This document shows, in pieces, positions 26,809 through 36,135 of a DNA stretch of 64,000 nucleotides. A program made the translations under genes and the position numbers. The notes under the pieces are model-generated. The model had not been told where the DNA came from. It saw only the letters and a program-made list of their open reading frames with translations, and made no database searches. The number at the start of each line of letters is the position of its first letter. Position 1 is the stretch's first letter. The DNA is taken from positions 1-64,000 of the forward strand of contig JAJECO010000044.1 in assembly GCA_022822005.1 (NCBI GenBank), given 5' to 3'. The stretch comes from Candidatus Poribacteria bacterium. Its GTDB lineage: Bacteria > Poribacteria > WGA-4E > PCPOR2b.

Positions 26809-27969
26809 TTACCGCTCCGCTGGTCGCCAGCGAATGGCGTATATATCGGTGTTATCTCTAACCCCGTCCCACGATCCGAGCGCTTGGCTTGAGCCACAGA
26901 TCGACAGAATCGTATCATCCGCAAACACTACGCTGGCACTGTAGCTACCGGTGAAGGTAGTGGAATCGAGGTAGTAGATTTCATCTAACCAAGTTCTGCC
27001 TTCGTCCCGACTGATCATCGCTCGCGACCCGGGCGGTCCGGGACCGTAGCGCGTGTCATGAATAACGACCACAGTCCCGTCGCTCTGGACTGCGGGATAC
27101 CCAAAAGTTTGACCGTATACCGTGCATAACATACGCGGTGGACTCCACGTTTGACCGCCATCCTCAGAGTCCATCACAAACAGGTTCTTGAAGCCTCTAC
27201 CCGTGTCGGAGCCATCCATCGGGCGCATCATTTCTTCGGTGTCAGATGGCAAAGGATACCGCTGATAGCGCATTGTTGCGAATACGCGACCAGACGGCAC
27301 TAACACGGCTGCGCCCTCCGAACCCCAATCAATCATCAGAATGGGTCCCTGCCAAGTATGGCCCCCATCTGTTGAGCGGAAGGTGTAACAACCGTTCATG
27401 GTGGTTGGTGTATCTCGGATGTCTACCGTCCATAGCAGCGTGTCATCCTGAAGGCGGTTTAGTCCGCGGTGCGTGTAACGTTCGGTGTAGGGCCTGCCAT
27501 CGGGGAGATTCATCTCGACCGGAATCTCTGCCCGCTTCGTCCATGTTACGCCTTTGTCTTGAGAAACCCATACAACGGCTGGATCACGCGCCTCCGGTCC
27601 CGTCGAGCAGTCGACGCCGATGAACGTGCCGTCCTGTAACACCCGCCAATGTCCTCCCGGTATATCCTCCATATCCATCAGAGATCGCGATGTCCATGTG
27701 CGTCCTTCATCTGTGGATTTGCACAGGACTTGGGACTGCTTCACGTATACTGTGCCGTCCGGTCCCACGTCTACATGCGTGCCTTGTGGGCTCATGTCAT
27801 CGCTATGGGGTAATAACGTCTTTTCTACCGGAACGCGGGTAAGTTTTCCACCGGCAGCGTGCAGGATATATTGACTGTCGTGCATCTGCTTCAGCACTTC
27901 CGCCGATGGTGTGTCAACCCCGCCGAGTCGATTCGTGTGCAACTCCGGTTTAACGATAATTTGCATCAT
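26809..27969 (-). CDS. BNR-repeat sialidase-like protein
   Basis: 386 residues. Several Asp-box (BNR) motifs S-x-D-x-G-x-T-W: STDEGRTW, SQDKGVTW, STDGGHTW, SEDGGQTW and SRDEGRTW, the mark of the six-bladed sialidase (GH33-like) propeller. No signal peptide, so it is cytoplasmic or exported by an unknown route. Arg-triad residues are hard to assign, so exo-sialidase activity is only one option; many members act on other glycans. The ATG at 27969 is chosen for the GGAGG at 11 bases. It is 20-25 bases after the TIM-barrel gene on the same strand, so co-transcribed. Confidence 0.8.
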   Translation of the reverse strand: MMQIIVKPELHTNRLGGVDTPSAEVLKQMHDSQYILHAAGGKLTRVPVEKTLLPHSDDMSPQGTHVDVGPDGTVYVKQSQVLCKSTDEGRTWTSRSLMDMEDIPGGHWRVLQDGTFIGVDCSTGPEARDPAVVWVSQDKGVTWTKRAEIPVEMNLPDGRPYTERYTHRGLNRLQDDTLLWTVDIRDTPTTMNGCYTFRSTDGGHTWQGPILMIDWGSEGAAVLVPSGRVFATMRYQRYPLPSDTEEMMRPMDGSDTGRGFKNLFVMDSEDGGQTWSPPRMLCTVYGQTFGYPAVQSDGTVVVIHDTRYGPGPPGSRAMISRDEGRTWLDEIYYLDSTTFTGSYSASVVFADDTILSICGSSQALGSWDGVRDNTDIYAIRWRPAER

Positions 27970-27993
27970 TTTAATCCTCCATTGTGGCACTTC

Positions 27994-29553
27994 TCATGCG
28001 TATTCGAGCCTTAAGTTCAGTCCATGGATCGTGACGATGCTCTCGGGGAGGACGACATCGTTCCGAGCCGCGAGTTCCACGTAGTTTTTGCCTGTTTGCA
28101 AGGACGGCACTTGCACGTTGTACGCTAACTCGCAGTCAGTTTGACCGTCCGAGGTAGAGACAAATCTGCCATCGGTTAGTTCTTCACCATTTAGCCGAAT
28201 TAGCAACACTTCCTTCCATGAGGGGTCATCGAATCCAACGGTCAAGATTGCTTGTGCCGGTGGATATGATGCCACGTCGTCACCGACTATCAGCGGTAGG
28301 CGACCAATCACGCCGGTGCGCAAGGTGCCGCCCTTCGATTTGAGAGGTAGAGGACGTGGTGCAGAGAGGTGCGCGTAGTAGGGCAGAATGCCGCCAGTGG
28401 CGCTATCGACGCTGAACAGTTTTTCTCTACCGACCAACATGTTTTCATTTCCCACTTCACCCACACAGGCGTAGCAGCGACGGCGGGTTTCGACCAACTC
28501 ATCGCCGGTCATGAACTCAAACGGCGTTCCGAGATTCCAGAAGTAGAGCCCGTGCGCACCGGCGCGATACCAGTTCGACGCCAGTCCACGCACCAGCGGC
28601 AGCGACTCCTTGCCCATGTTCACACACGGATAGATGGGAACATCGTAAGGCTGCGCTGCTTCAACCCACGCATCAACCGGCAAAGACCACGGTGCATACC
28701 CACCGCCGATAATGAGGATGTCAATTAGGTCTTCCTCAAGCCATGATATGACATCCATGCCGTTGTCAAGGCATGTGGTGAAGGTGTCGGGGACACGCGC
28801 GGCGATGAGCAAGGGTCTTCCACGCTCTTCCGCTGCGGCATCTGTCATGAGACGAATGTCTCCCATCATTGATGTGATGATGGCGATCTCCTCCGTCGTA
28901 CACGGCTCACCGCGCATCCGGCGACTGAGCAGCACTGGGTGACGGATGTAGTCCAACTCAAATCCATCCACATCATACCGTTGGCTGATCTCCTCAATGA
29001 TTTCGAGTTTGCGTTGACGCACTGGTTCATGTGAGAAATCCTGCGCGGTTGTATATAATTCAAATTCTGGCAGCGTTCCGCAGGTGTCAACCATGAACTC
29101 CGGGTGTGTACGTTTCCAAACGGTCATGGCGTTGGCGTCCATGAAGCTGTCGTGTACGTCGTTCATGCGTACCGATGCAAACGCCTCCATGTCGTGCGCG
29201 TGCGCGAAGTCACAAACCAAGTGCAGTGGACAACGATACTCCCGCGTCAGTGTCTTAACGTTCTCAGTTACCCGGTGCCAGTATTTAACCGGAGCGCCTT
29301 GGGCATCGCCGTAGATCGGCTGCACCTTGCTGTCATAAGCCGGGGCATCAAACTGGCCGCATAGCACCGACCAAGAGATGGTGCCGACCTGTGTTTCAAT
29401 GAGCGGTGCAATCCGATGCGCGAGGAAGCCTTCGGGCGTGTTTGCGTCCTCTAGCGCCAACTCATGTGTGTCATCGTTGAAGATGATGCGTCGGGGACGT
29501 TGCGCTGCCTCAACCCGCGCTCGTTTGGTTTCCGACCAGTCAGTCCTCGACAT
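27994..29553 (-). CDS. TIM-barrel glycoside-hydrolase-like protein
   Basis: 519 residues. The middle segment YDVDGFELDYIRHP, with WKRTHPEFMVDTC before it and GAHGLYFWNLGTPFEF after it, fits the barrel of GH10-like (DUF187/GHL10) hydrolases, with the Glu/Asp of FELDY as a likely catalytic residue. The C-terminal ~120 residues (LTVGFDDPSWKEVLLIRLNG ... NYVELAARNDV) form a beta-sandwich accessory domain. It lies between two sialidase-like genes in one co-directional block (27.0-30.8 kb), suggesting a glycan-degrading set. The ATG has GTAGGAGGG upstream. The exact family is not certain. Confidence 0.7.
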   Translation of the reverse strand: MSRTDWSETKRARVEAAQRPRRIIFNDDTHELALEDANTPEGFLAHRIAPLIETQVGTISWSVLCGQFDAPAYDSKVQPIYGDAQGAPVKYWHRVTENVKTLTREYRCPLHLVCDFAHAHDMEAFASVRMNDVHDSFMDANAMTVWKRTHPEFMVDTCGTLPEFELYTTAQDFSHEPVRQRKLEIIEEISQRYDVDGFELDYIRHPVLLSRRMRGEPCTTEEIAIITSMMGDIRLMTDAAAEERGRPLLIAARVPDTFTTCLDNGMDVISWLEEDLIDILIIGGGYAPWSLPVDAWVEAAQPYDVPIYPCVNMGKESLPLVRGLASNWYRAGAHGLYFWNLGTPFEFMTGDELVETRRRCYACVGEVGNENMLVGREKLFSVDSATGGILPYYAHLSAPRPLPLKSKGGTLRTGVIGRLPLIVGDDVASYPPAQAILTVGFDDPSWKEVLLIRLNGEELTDGRFVSTSDGQTDCELAYNVQVPSLQTGKNYVELAARNDVVLPESIVTIHGLNLRLEYA

Positions 29554-29643
29554 CTTTCCCTCCTACACTCTCCGCTAGTTCATGCAAAAAAAACAAAGCG
29601 CGAAAAGAAATCGTAGGGGCGGGGTTGCCCCACCCGTGCTTAC

Positions 29644-30768
29644 CTAAACTAACCTCCAGCGAATAATCACATAGTCGGTATTGCCAATGCAGTTGTTCCA
29701 AGAACTCACGTCACCGTAGCAGGAACCGGTCAGCGTCAACATCTCTTCCCCGTCCAGACTGATTGTCGCTGCATAGCCAGCCGCATGACCGTGGCTGAGG
29801 TAGTACACCTCGTCCTGCCACGTTTCGCCGTTGTCATGGCTTACCACTGCTCGCGCGCTGCTCATATTACGGGGGTATCGGTGATCTGTCACCACCACCG
29901 CGCGGTTGCCCGATAACCCAACGCCGTATCCGTAGCACTGCCCCAGCACGGTGGCGAGTTGTCGCGGCTCCGTCCACGTAACGCCTGCGTCGTCTGAATG
30001 GGCGACGAATACATGCTTGTACGGGAATGTGTGTCTGGCAGCAAGGGCACCGGTTCGCTCTAACAGATCTGGAGGGTCATCGGACAAACTTGGGCGCTGA
30101 TAACGAATCGCTGCCAATAGTCTACCTGTAGGCAGTTGTGCGACATTGACCTCACAACTCCACTCGCCGAGGGCAGAGTAATCAGACCAGGTACTCCCGC
30201 CATCATGTGAACGGTAGATGCGACATACGGCAGGCGTTATCTCAGCTGCTTCGCGGTTTCCAATCCTGTCCGCTCCCACCAGCACCGGCACCAGCAGCGT
30301 GCCGTCGTCCAGACGGGTCATACTGAAACCGAGCGACAGCACATCCGACGTACCGGGGTCAATCCCCCCAATCTGCCCCCATGTCTCGCCCTCATCGTGC
30401 GATCCCCACACGGTTGGGGGTGTGCCGTTGTCCGGGGGCTTGACATTTAACATTACACCCTCGTCGTTAAACGCCACTCGCCAACCCACGCATATATTGG
30501 GATCACGTTGGAGGTGTTCCCAAGTTTTGCCGCCGTCCGTTGATCGGTGCAGCAGCGTGTGTTGGGCGGCATATATTGTGCCGTTTGGCGCCTGTGCCAA
30601 GCACAACCGCTGGGTATGTCCTTTTGGATCACGCGGCAACCGAATTTTTTCTACGGCAACTTTCTCTAATTGTTTATCGCGGGCATGGAGGATATAGTCG
30701 TTCGCCTGCATCGCTTGCAACTCGTCAGGCTGAATGGATACCCCGCCCATGTTGTGTGTTGAGAGCAT
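29644..30768 (-). CDS. BNR-repeat sialidase-like protein
   Basis: 374 residues. Asp-box motifs STDGGKTW, SHDEGETW, SHDGGSTW, SDDAGVTW and SHDNGETW. The layout matches the gene at 26809-27969: an N-terminal GGVSIQPDELQAMQANDYIL is comparable to GGVDTPSAEVLKQMHDSQYIL there, and a YYLSHG/YYLDS block near the C terminus matches too. The two are clear paralogues. Presumed glycan-acting propeller enzyme; substrate unresolved. The RBS AAAGGA precedes the ATG. It is the first gene of the three-gene block. Confidence 0.8.
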   Translation of the reverse strand: MLSTHNMGGVSIQPDELQAMQANDYILHARDKQLEKVAVEKIRLPRDPKGHTQRLCLAQAPNGTIYAAQHTLLHRSTDGGKTWEHLQRDPNICVGWRVAFNDEGVMLNVKPPDNGTPPTVWGSHDEGETWGQIGGIDPGTSDVLSLGFSMTRLDDGTLLVPVLVGADRIGNREAAEITPAVCRIYRSHDGGSTWSDYSALGEWSCEVNVAQLPTGRLLAAIRYQRPSLSDDPPDLLERTGALAARHTFPYKHVFVAHSDDAGVTWTEPRQLATVLGQCYGYGVGLSGNRAVVVTDHRYPRNMSSARAVVSHDNGETWQDEVYYLSHGHAAGYAATISLDGEEMLTLTGSCYGDVSSWNNCIGNTDYVIIRWRLV

Positions 30769-30948
30769 GGTGTGTCCTTTCTCTGTATGTTATTTGGGTT
30801 GGGAGGTGAAATTGATGGTCTGTTCCAACCCTGTTTGGTTTTCTGTCTATTTCTCCTTGGCCTTCAGCTGCGTAAGCGGGGACGATGCTACCCCATCTAC
30901 TGAGTCTGGTTATGATACGTCAAGTAATTGATATGGTTCTGGTTGAGT

Positions 30949-31566
30949 TTACTGATTTCCGAAGGTACTCAAGCTCTTGAGGGCGTTTTCATCAACTACG
31001 TTCACCACAATGGACCCACAGCCCTCGCATAAGATTTCTGATTTCTCTCCCACTTCATACATCGGAGGGACAAAGTCTTCAGGGATTTTGTGGTTTCCGA
31101 GTGTCCATGAGGGGAAATCAAGATCAAGTTTGTCAAGCACTACCCCTTCGCCGACAATGTAAACCGTGGGCAGAGGGAGAATTTTTATGGATTTCATAAC
31201 CGTTTTACTGAATGTTTCTGAGTAGTTATTAGATTTAGTAATCATTACCCAAAAGTAGTCATCGATCATATCCCAGTACCGTAATCCTTCGATCCTCACT
31301 AGTAGGTCTCTTTTAGGGGGTGGGGATGCTTTAAGTCGCCACGTAATCTTTTTCGCGTTCCTTCTGTCCGGCTCTTTACGTCCTCCTTGACCTTGGTGAG
31401 GATCATATATGAGCCCCCTGAATTTGCCCGCCACGTCCACTTCCTTTTCCTCACTTTGGAGTTCCTCAATAGTGATAACTGGGGGCTCTGAGTTGCCACC
31501 GCAGCCAAACAAACCACCTACATTCAGACACAGTATGATGCATATAAAAACAACAATTCTGGACAT
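30949..31566 (-). CDS. uncharacterised lipoprotein
   Basis: 205 residues. A signal sequence with lipobox (LNVGGLFGCGG) indicates lipid anchoring. The remainder has no recognised domain; it contains ITIEELQSEEKEVDVAGKFR and a C-terminal GEKSEILCEGCGSIVVNVVD with a Cys-x-x-Cys pair that could bind metal or form a disulphide. GGAGAAAACAG precedes the ATG. It stands alone between the sialidase block and a repeat region. Confidence 0.65.
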   Translation of the reverse strand: MSRIVVFICIILCLNVGGLFGCGGNSEPPVITIEELQSEEKEVDVAGKFRGLIYDPHQGQGGRKEPDRRNAKKITWRLKASPPPKRDLLVRIEGLRYWDMIDDYFWVMITKSNNYSETFSKTVMKSIKILPLPTVYIVGEGVVLDKLDLDFPSWTLGNHKIPEDFVPPMYEVGEKSEILCEGCGSIVVNVVDENALKSLSTFGNQ

Positions 31567-32056
31567 CTGTTTTCTCCCTTCTAGCTGTCCTCAATACAAA
31601 ATTGGGACTAAGAAGTCTTTCTACGCTTGAACCGAGCAATCCCTTAGGTTCTACTTTGGTATAAAGCACACTTAGAACTTGTGCGGTTAAACGCTCCAAG
31701 CCCTGTAATTCAGCGATTGATCGTCAGAGAACAGGGCCTTCGACGCCCGATGAATAAGGAACCTGCAATCTGAAATGCGTAAAGCGTTCAGGAATTAAAA
31801 GTTCAAACCTCATTCATGGGTAATGAGCTACTGTTCTCCGTCTCTTCCTATTAGACCGTGATTCGGCTTAGAGTTATAGCTACCTAAGTCTGCGGGACTT
31901 CTCCCATATCTCCCTACCGCGATAACAGCTCCTCCCTCCTCAGTAGTCAATACACTAGCGGGACTTTTCCTATACTTAAACCGGATAATCGCGTCCTGTT
32001 CTACTAACTCTGTTTTGGTATAAAGCATACTACTCTCAACTTGGTTTCCTACCAAC
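31567..32056. other. 490-base intergenic region with degenerate repeats
   Basis: Contains two copies of a TTCTACT...TTTGGTATAAAGCA motif (about 31650 and 32000), two imperfect copies of GCGGGACTTYTCC (about 31890 and 31957), and the dispersed repeat at 31677-31760. No convincing gene. A 103-codon minus-strand frame over 31828-32139 is built from these repeats and is not supported. Confidence 0.45.
31677..31760. repeat. dispersed intergenic repeat, copy 1
   Basis: An ~84-base stretch beginning ACTTGTGCGGTTAAACGCTC aligns without large gaps to 34755-34838 (ACTTACGCACTTGAACACTC onward). Shared blocks include a TGTA-TTC-GCGATT/GTGATT core and an ACGCCCG end. Two diverged copies in non-coding DNA suggest a family of intergenic repeats. 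Confidence 0.5.
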
Positions 32057-32830
32057 TCACCCCTTCTGGGCAGCCAACCACTCCTCATACTCTTTTCTAC
32101 CTTCGTCGTTGAACGGATAATATTTCCGCAGATCCCCACCCTCCCGTAGCTTCATGCGGACAAAGACCTCATGCTCCTCGCGCTCACCGGCGATGTCAAG
32201 AATACGAGGTATCAACCGAGGCGGCACAACGATAGCCCCACCATCGTCCGCCATGATGATGTCGCCGGGATTGACCAAGACCTTGCCGCAGCCGATGGGC
32301 AGATTAAAATCAGCGGGAAAGAGGTTCATGTGCCCCGCCCCACCGGTGGTCACAGCGGTCGACCAGACCGGCACCTTCAGTTCTTGGAAGATCGGCACGG
32401 AATCCCGAATACCAGCGTCTATGACCACACCAGCCCCACCCTGCGCTTGGAAATAGGTCATCAGCATCTCTCCAAAGCATCCGGTGGCGAGGTCTCCCCT
32501 GCCGTCAACCACGATCACATCGCCGGCTTGCACTTCAAACATCACCTCCCACAGGGCGGAGGTTTTCTCACCGGCTTCCTCGCCTTCCGGCTCCGATTCT
32601 TCGGCGGATGCACCCGGTATCTGGTAGCCCCGCATCTGGTCTTCACGCTGTGGCGTGAAGCGGAGCGTCAGTGCGGGTCCCAGAATTTTACTCCCGGGCA
32701 CACGAGCGATAGGACCCTCCATAAAGGTGCGGCGCACCCCCAGCGCTTCCATGGTAGAAGTGACAGCGTCAGTGCCTAACTCGTGCAATGCCTCAATGAT
32801 TTCAGGTGCGGGTCGTTTGATAGTGGACAT
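32057..32830 (-). CDS. RraA-family aldolase/regulator-like protein
   Basis: 257 residues. Core motifs of the RraA/HMG-aldolase fold: LGTDAVTSTMEALG, GSKILGPALTLRF, GDVIVVDGRGDLATGCFGEM, GGAGVVIDAGIRDS and the late NPGDIIMADDGGAIVVPP. The GxxxG...RD arrangement of the metal/oxaloacetate-binding site is present. In catabolic neighbourhoods such proteins are often 4-hydroxy-4-methyl-2-oxoglutarate aldolase/oxaloacetate decarboxylases rather than RNase E inhibitors. An internal acidic insertion (EESEPEGEEAGEKT) is unusual. AGGAG precedes the ATG. Confidence 0.85.
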   Translation of the reverse strand: MSTIKRPAPEIIEALHELGTDAVTSTMEALGVRRTFMEGPIARVPGSKILGPALTLRFTPQREDQMRGYQIPGASAEESEPEGEEAGEKTSALWEVMFEVQAGDVIVVDGRGDLATGCFGEMLMTYFQAQGGAGVVIDAGIRDSVPIFQELKVPVWSTAVTTGGAGHMNLFPADFNLPIGCGKVLVNPGDIIMADDGGAIVVPPRLIPRILDIAGEREEHEVFVRMKLREGGDLRKYYPFNDEGRKEYEEWLAAQKG

Positions 32831-33185
32831 ATTTTGAACTCCTATAGGTCGGTCTGGTTACGGATGGGCAGATTTCACGGATGGGATGGGGACAATAGAG
32901 GGAATAAGAGAAATCTGTGCCATCTGTCAAATCTGCGGTTGGATTTTCCTCGTCTGCTCTGAAAATATATGATAGCCATTTTAACCCTTTGTTATGTGTG
33001 GGTCAACAGCAAAAATCGTTGTGAAGCGGGTGCTTGTTTTTGGGATGAATAGCGATAATCTTCTGCTTTCGGATTTCTTTTTCGGGGTATTTCTGCTACA
33101 ATATTCAATAGACTAAAAGTACATCAGAAGGTCAATCGAGGGACTGAGCAAGATCATCGGAAATCAGTAGGGAGGGTATTTGCCA
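32831..33185. other. divergent intergenic region
   Basis: 355 bases between the RraA gene (minus) and the propeller hydrolase (plus). It likely contains both promoters, but no consensus pair stands out. No ORF or strong hairpin. Confidence 0.3.
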
Positions 33186-34655
33186 ATGGTATCTGTCGCT
33201 TCTGCAATGCTTACACTATTAAGAGATGCAACCACGCAAGCGGTTTCACCCATTGACATCGGTAATCGGTTGGAACTGTTCGTTGACGATTATCTGATTG
33301 ATGAAATAGCTGGTGCAACGCAGCGGTTACACCAACCACAACCGCAGGACGTTGCTTGTGTGCATGATAATCCGTGGGAAGGCAGCACATGCGGCTATAA
33401 AACCGTGTTTCAGGATAGCGATCTGTACCGGATGTATTACCGGGGCAGCCATGTCATTTATACAGCTGAGGGCTTTGACAATGACCACCACCCACAGGTG
33501 GTCTGCTACGCTGAAAGCCGCGATGGGATACATTGGACCAAACCGGATCTTGGCTTGATTGCGTTTGATGGCGGGAAGCAGAACAACATCATCTGGGAAG
33601 GGATCGGATCACATAACTTCGCGCCTTTCAAGGACGAAAATCCCGATTGCAAGCCGGATGAAAAGTATAAGGCACTCGGTTCAGCTGAGCGTACGTTATA
33701 TGCGTTCAAATCCCCCGATGGCATCCACTGGTCGCTCATGAGCAATGAACCTGTAATCACCAAAGGTGCGTTTGACTCACAGAACCTTGCCTTTTGGGAT
33801 ACGGTGCGCGGCGAATACCGTGAATACCATCGCGATTTCCGTGAGGGACGCGACATACGCACAGGGACATCGCCAGATTTCCTCAACTGGTCTGAGCCTG
33901 AATGGTTGGACTATTCGCCCAGCCGAGTCAGCGAACTGTACACGAATCAGATTATCCCGTACTATCGCGCCCCACATATCTTCCTCGGCTTTCCAACCCG
34001 ATACACTGACCGAGGGTGGACAGAATCGACGAAAGCCCTGCCAGAGCTTGAGTATCGCCGTCTCCGAGGCTATGTGTCCGAGCGCGAGGGGACAGCGGTA
34101 ACAGATGGGATGTTCATGAGCAGTCGGGATGGGGAGCATTTCAACGTTTGGCCCGAATCCTTTATCCGTCCCGGCTTGCGATTGAGAGGTAACTGGTTCT
34201 ACGGCGACAACTATCAGAATTGGGGGTTGGTCGAGACAAAGTCGCACATTGATGGCGCGCCCGATGAGATTTCTATCTATGCCAGTGAAGATTCGCATCA
34301 GGGGGACGATTGTCGCTGGCGCCGTTATACGATCCGAATCGATGGATTTGTCTCAATGCAGGGTCCATTAAGTGGTGGGGAATTTGTCACAAAGCCTCTG
34401 ACGTTCAAAGGGGATCAGCTTGCTATTAACTTCTCAACCTCTGGGGCGGGCAGTATTCAGGTCGAAATTCAGGACGCGTCCGGCGACGCTATCCCCGGCT
34501 TCGGATTGGACGATTGTCCAGAGGTTTTTGGCGATGACCTTGAACGGGTGATACCGTGGAATAATGGTACGGATGTGAGTCGGCATTCAGGGCAGCCGGT
34601 CCGTCTGCGATTTCTGTTAAAGGACGCAGACCTCTATTCAATTCGGTTCAATTAG
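33186..34655 (+). CDS. five-bladed-propeller glycosidase-like protein
   Basis: 489 residues. NRLELFVDDYLID near the N terminus and repeated S-x-DG-x-HW blocks (ESRDGIHWTKP, SPDGIHWSLM, TSPDFLNWSE, SSRDGEHFNVW) match a GH32/GH43-like beta-propeller family common in Planctomycetes-type genomes. Conserved aspartates in VDDYLID and AFWDT are candidate catalytic residues. The C-terminal part (VTKPLTFKGDQLAINFSTSG) is a beta-sandwich. No signal peptide. The ATG at 33186 follows GGGAGGG. Likely a sugar-releasing enzyme in the catabolic region; substrate unknown. Confidence 0.7.
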   Translation: MVSVASAMLTLLRDATTQAVSPIDIGNRLELFVDDYLIDEIAGATQRLHQPQPQDVACVHDNPWEGSTCGYKTVFQDSDLYRMYYRGSHVIYTAEGFDNDHHPQVVCYAESRDGIHWTKPDLGLIAFDGGKQNNIIWEGIGSHNFAPFKDENPDCKPDEKYKALGSAERTLYAFKSPDGIHWSLMSNEPVITKGAFDSQNLAFWDTVRGEYREYHRDFREGRDIRTGTSPDFLNWSEPEWLDYSPSRVSELYTNQIIPYYRAPHIFLGFPTRYTDRGWTESTKALPELEYRRLRGYVSEREGTAVTDGMFMSSRDGEHFNVWPESFIRPGLRLRGNWFYGDNYQNWGLVETKSHIDGAPDEISIYASEDSHQGDDCRWRRYTIRIDGFVSMQGPLSGGEFVTKPLTFKGDQLAINFSTSGAGSIQVEIQDASGDAIPGFGLDDCPEVFGDDLERVIPWNNGTDVSRHSGQPVRLRFLLKDADLYSIRFN

Positions 34656-34675
34656 AGTTGTAGGTGTAAAAATAG

Positions 34676-34708
34676 AGAAACCGAGTTTTTGTCAAAAACC
34701 CGGTTTCT
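34676..34708 (+). terminator. hairpin terminator downstream of the propeller hydrolase
   Basis: AGAAACCGAGTTTTTG and CAAAAACCCGGTTTCT pair over 16 positions with one mismatch, about 20 bases after the stop at 34655. Related GAAACCGGGT strings occur near 50665 and 975, so this may be a recruited repeat rather than a dedicated terminator. Confidence 0.6.
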
Positions 34709-34754
34709 GATGCTCCGTCTTACCGAAGTAGGAACTTGGAATTAATTTGGTAGG

Positions 34755-34838
34755 ACTTACGCACTTGAACACTCAAAGCTTTGTAGTTCGGTGATTCATC
34801 ACCGCAGCACGTCATTTTCAACGCCCGTTTCTTAATCC
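34755..34838. repeat. dispersed intergenic repeat, copy 2
   Basis: Diverged second copy of the element at 31677-31760, beginning ACTTACGCACTTG. The ACTTACGCA start also appears at 8890. It is followed directly by a short palindrome CCCGATTTATCGGG. Confidence 0.5.
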
Positions 34839-34883
34839 CGATTTATCGGGGATTCATCGGGCAACTACAGTAAGGTCTTAGGC

Positions 34884-34939
34884 TTGTAGTAGCGCAATTC
34901 ATTGCGCGTCCGGACGGGCGATAAATCGCCCTACTACAA
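34884..34939. repeat. 56-base inverted-repeat element (REP/MITE-like)
   Basis: Terminal inverted repeats TTGTAGTAG / CTACTACAA bracket two internal hairpins, GCGCAATTCATTGCGC and GGGCGATAAATCGCCC. The symmetry suggests a transposase-dependent REP or miniature element inserted in the gap between convergent genes. No ORF inside. Confidence 0.65.
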
Positions 34940-34971
34940 ACTGAACTGCGTAACTCCTATTTGGATTAAAA

Positions 34972-35994
34972 TTAAGGGGCCGGTGCATCTTCGCGCAGCA
35001 GCCCTTCTGCCTTTAGTTCGCTCCAAAGATCCGCGGGGATAGGATGTTCAAATATTTCCACGTTCGATTGAACGTGCTCTGGCATGAGCCCACCCGGAAT
35101 GGCTGCGGCAACGATCGGGTGTGCTAACGGGAACTGTAACGCCGCTGCCCGGAGCGGCACGTCATGTCGATCACAGACCGCTTGGATGCGCCGCGTTTTT
35201 TCCAGTACTTCAGGCGGCGCCGGGGCATAGGCGTAATACGCATTCTCCGTTGCACCTGTCGCCAGAATACCAGAGGCAAACACCGCACCAATTACCACAC
35301 CGACACCGCGTTCCTCGCACTGTGGAAATTCAGCGTCCAAAACCTCCTGATCCAGTAGCGTATACGGCATCGCAACGATAAAAAAGTCAAGATCCACCAT
35401 CTCCAGAAAGCGTGGAATCGTTCCCATCTGATTCACACCAGCCCCAACCCCTTTTATCTGTCCACTGGAACGAAGTTCCTCAAGCGCGCGCCAACCGCTG
35501 GTGCCGAGCTGCGTCATGTGAGCGTTGATTCGCGTGTCGTTTTCATGGAATAGGTGATCGAGATCGTGGATAAGAATGAGATCAATAGAGTTTAAACTGA
35601 GCCGCTGGAGGCTATCTTCAAAGGAACGCATAATCCCGTCGTAGCTATAATCAAAATAGAGATCGAAGGGCAATCCTCCAGCCCACATCCCTTTGTCGAA
35701 ATTATCAGCGTCACGCGTTGCCCGTAGCACACGCCCGATTTTTGTCGAAAGCACAAAATCCTTACGCGCCTGCTGACGGAGAAAATGTCCGAACCGATGC
35801 TCACTTTTCCCGTAGCCGTAGAACGGTGCCGTGTCGAAATAGCGCAAGCCAGCATCCCATGCTGCTTGAAGTGTGCGCTGCGCTTGCGTTTCGCTGAGTA
35901 TCTCAAACAGATCTCCCAGCGGTGCCCCACCAAAACCCAAATTGGTCAAGGCAACCCCTGTATTTCCCAAGTTACTTGTTGGCATGGTACCCAT
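34972..35994 (-). CDS. aldo/keto reductase
   Basis: 340 residues. AKR signatures: GFGGAPLGDLFE at the N terminus, LRYFDTAPFYGYGKSEHRFG with the Asp and Tyr catalytic residues, then the lysine in LSTKIGRVLR and the His in LILIHDLDH. This subtype resembles D-threo-aldose 1-dehydrogenase (L-fucose dehydrogenase-like), consistent with sugar oxidation. NAD(P)-dependent, cytoplasmic. GGAGGG precedes the ATG. It is co-oriented with the epimerase upstream at 36136. Confidence 0.9.
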   Translation of the reverse strand: MGTMPTSNLGNTGVALTNLGFGGAPLGDLFEILSETQAQRTLQAAWDAGLRYFDTAPFYGYGKSEHRFGHFLRQQARKDFVLSTKIGRVLRATRDADNFDKGMWAGGLPFDLYFDYSYDGIMRSFEDSLQRLSLNSIDLILIHDLDHLFHENDTRINAHMTQLGTSGWRALEELRSSGQIKGVGAGVNQMGTIPRFLEMVDLDFFIVAMPYTLLDQEVLDAEFPQCEERGVGVVIGAVFASGILATGATENAYYAYAPAPPEVLEKTRRIQAVCDRHDVPLRAAALQFPLAHPIVAAAIPGGLMPEHVQSNVEIFEHPIPADLWSELKAEGLLREDAPAP

Positions 35995-36135
35995 TAACGT
36001 CCCTCCAAACTAAAGTGGTATGTGTTGTTAGTGAAATAGTGGTGAATTCATGTCTTAGATACCAGTGATTTTGTCACAGCCCTCACCGGATTTCAAGCAT
36101 TTTTTGATGTAGGCTACTTCATGTAGGGGGTGAGA

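Noticed and set aside
31828-32139. 103-codon minus-strand ORF overlapping the RraA gene end
   Set aside because: It overlaps the RraA 3' end, is built on intergenic repeats and has no domain similarity.
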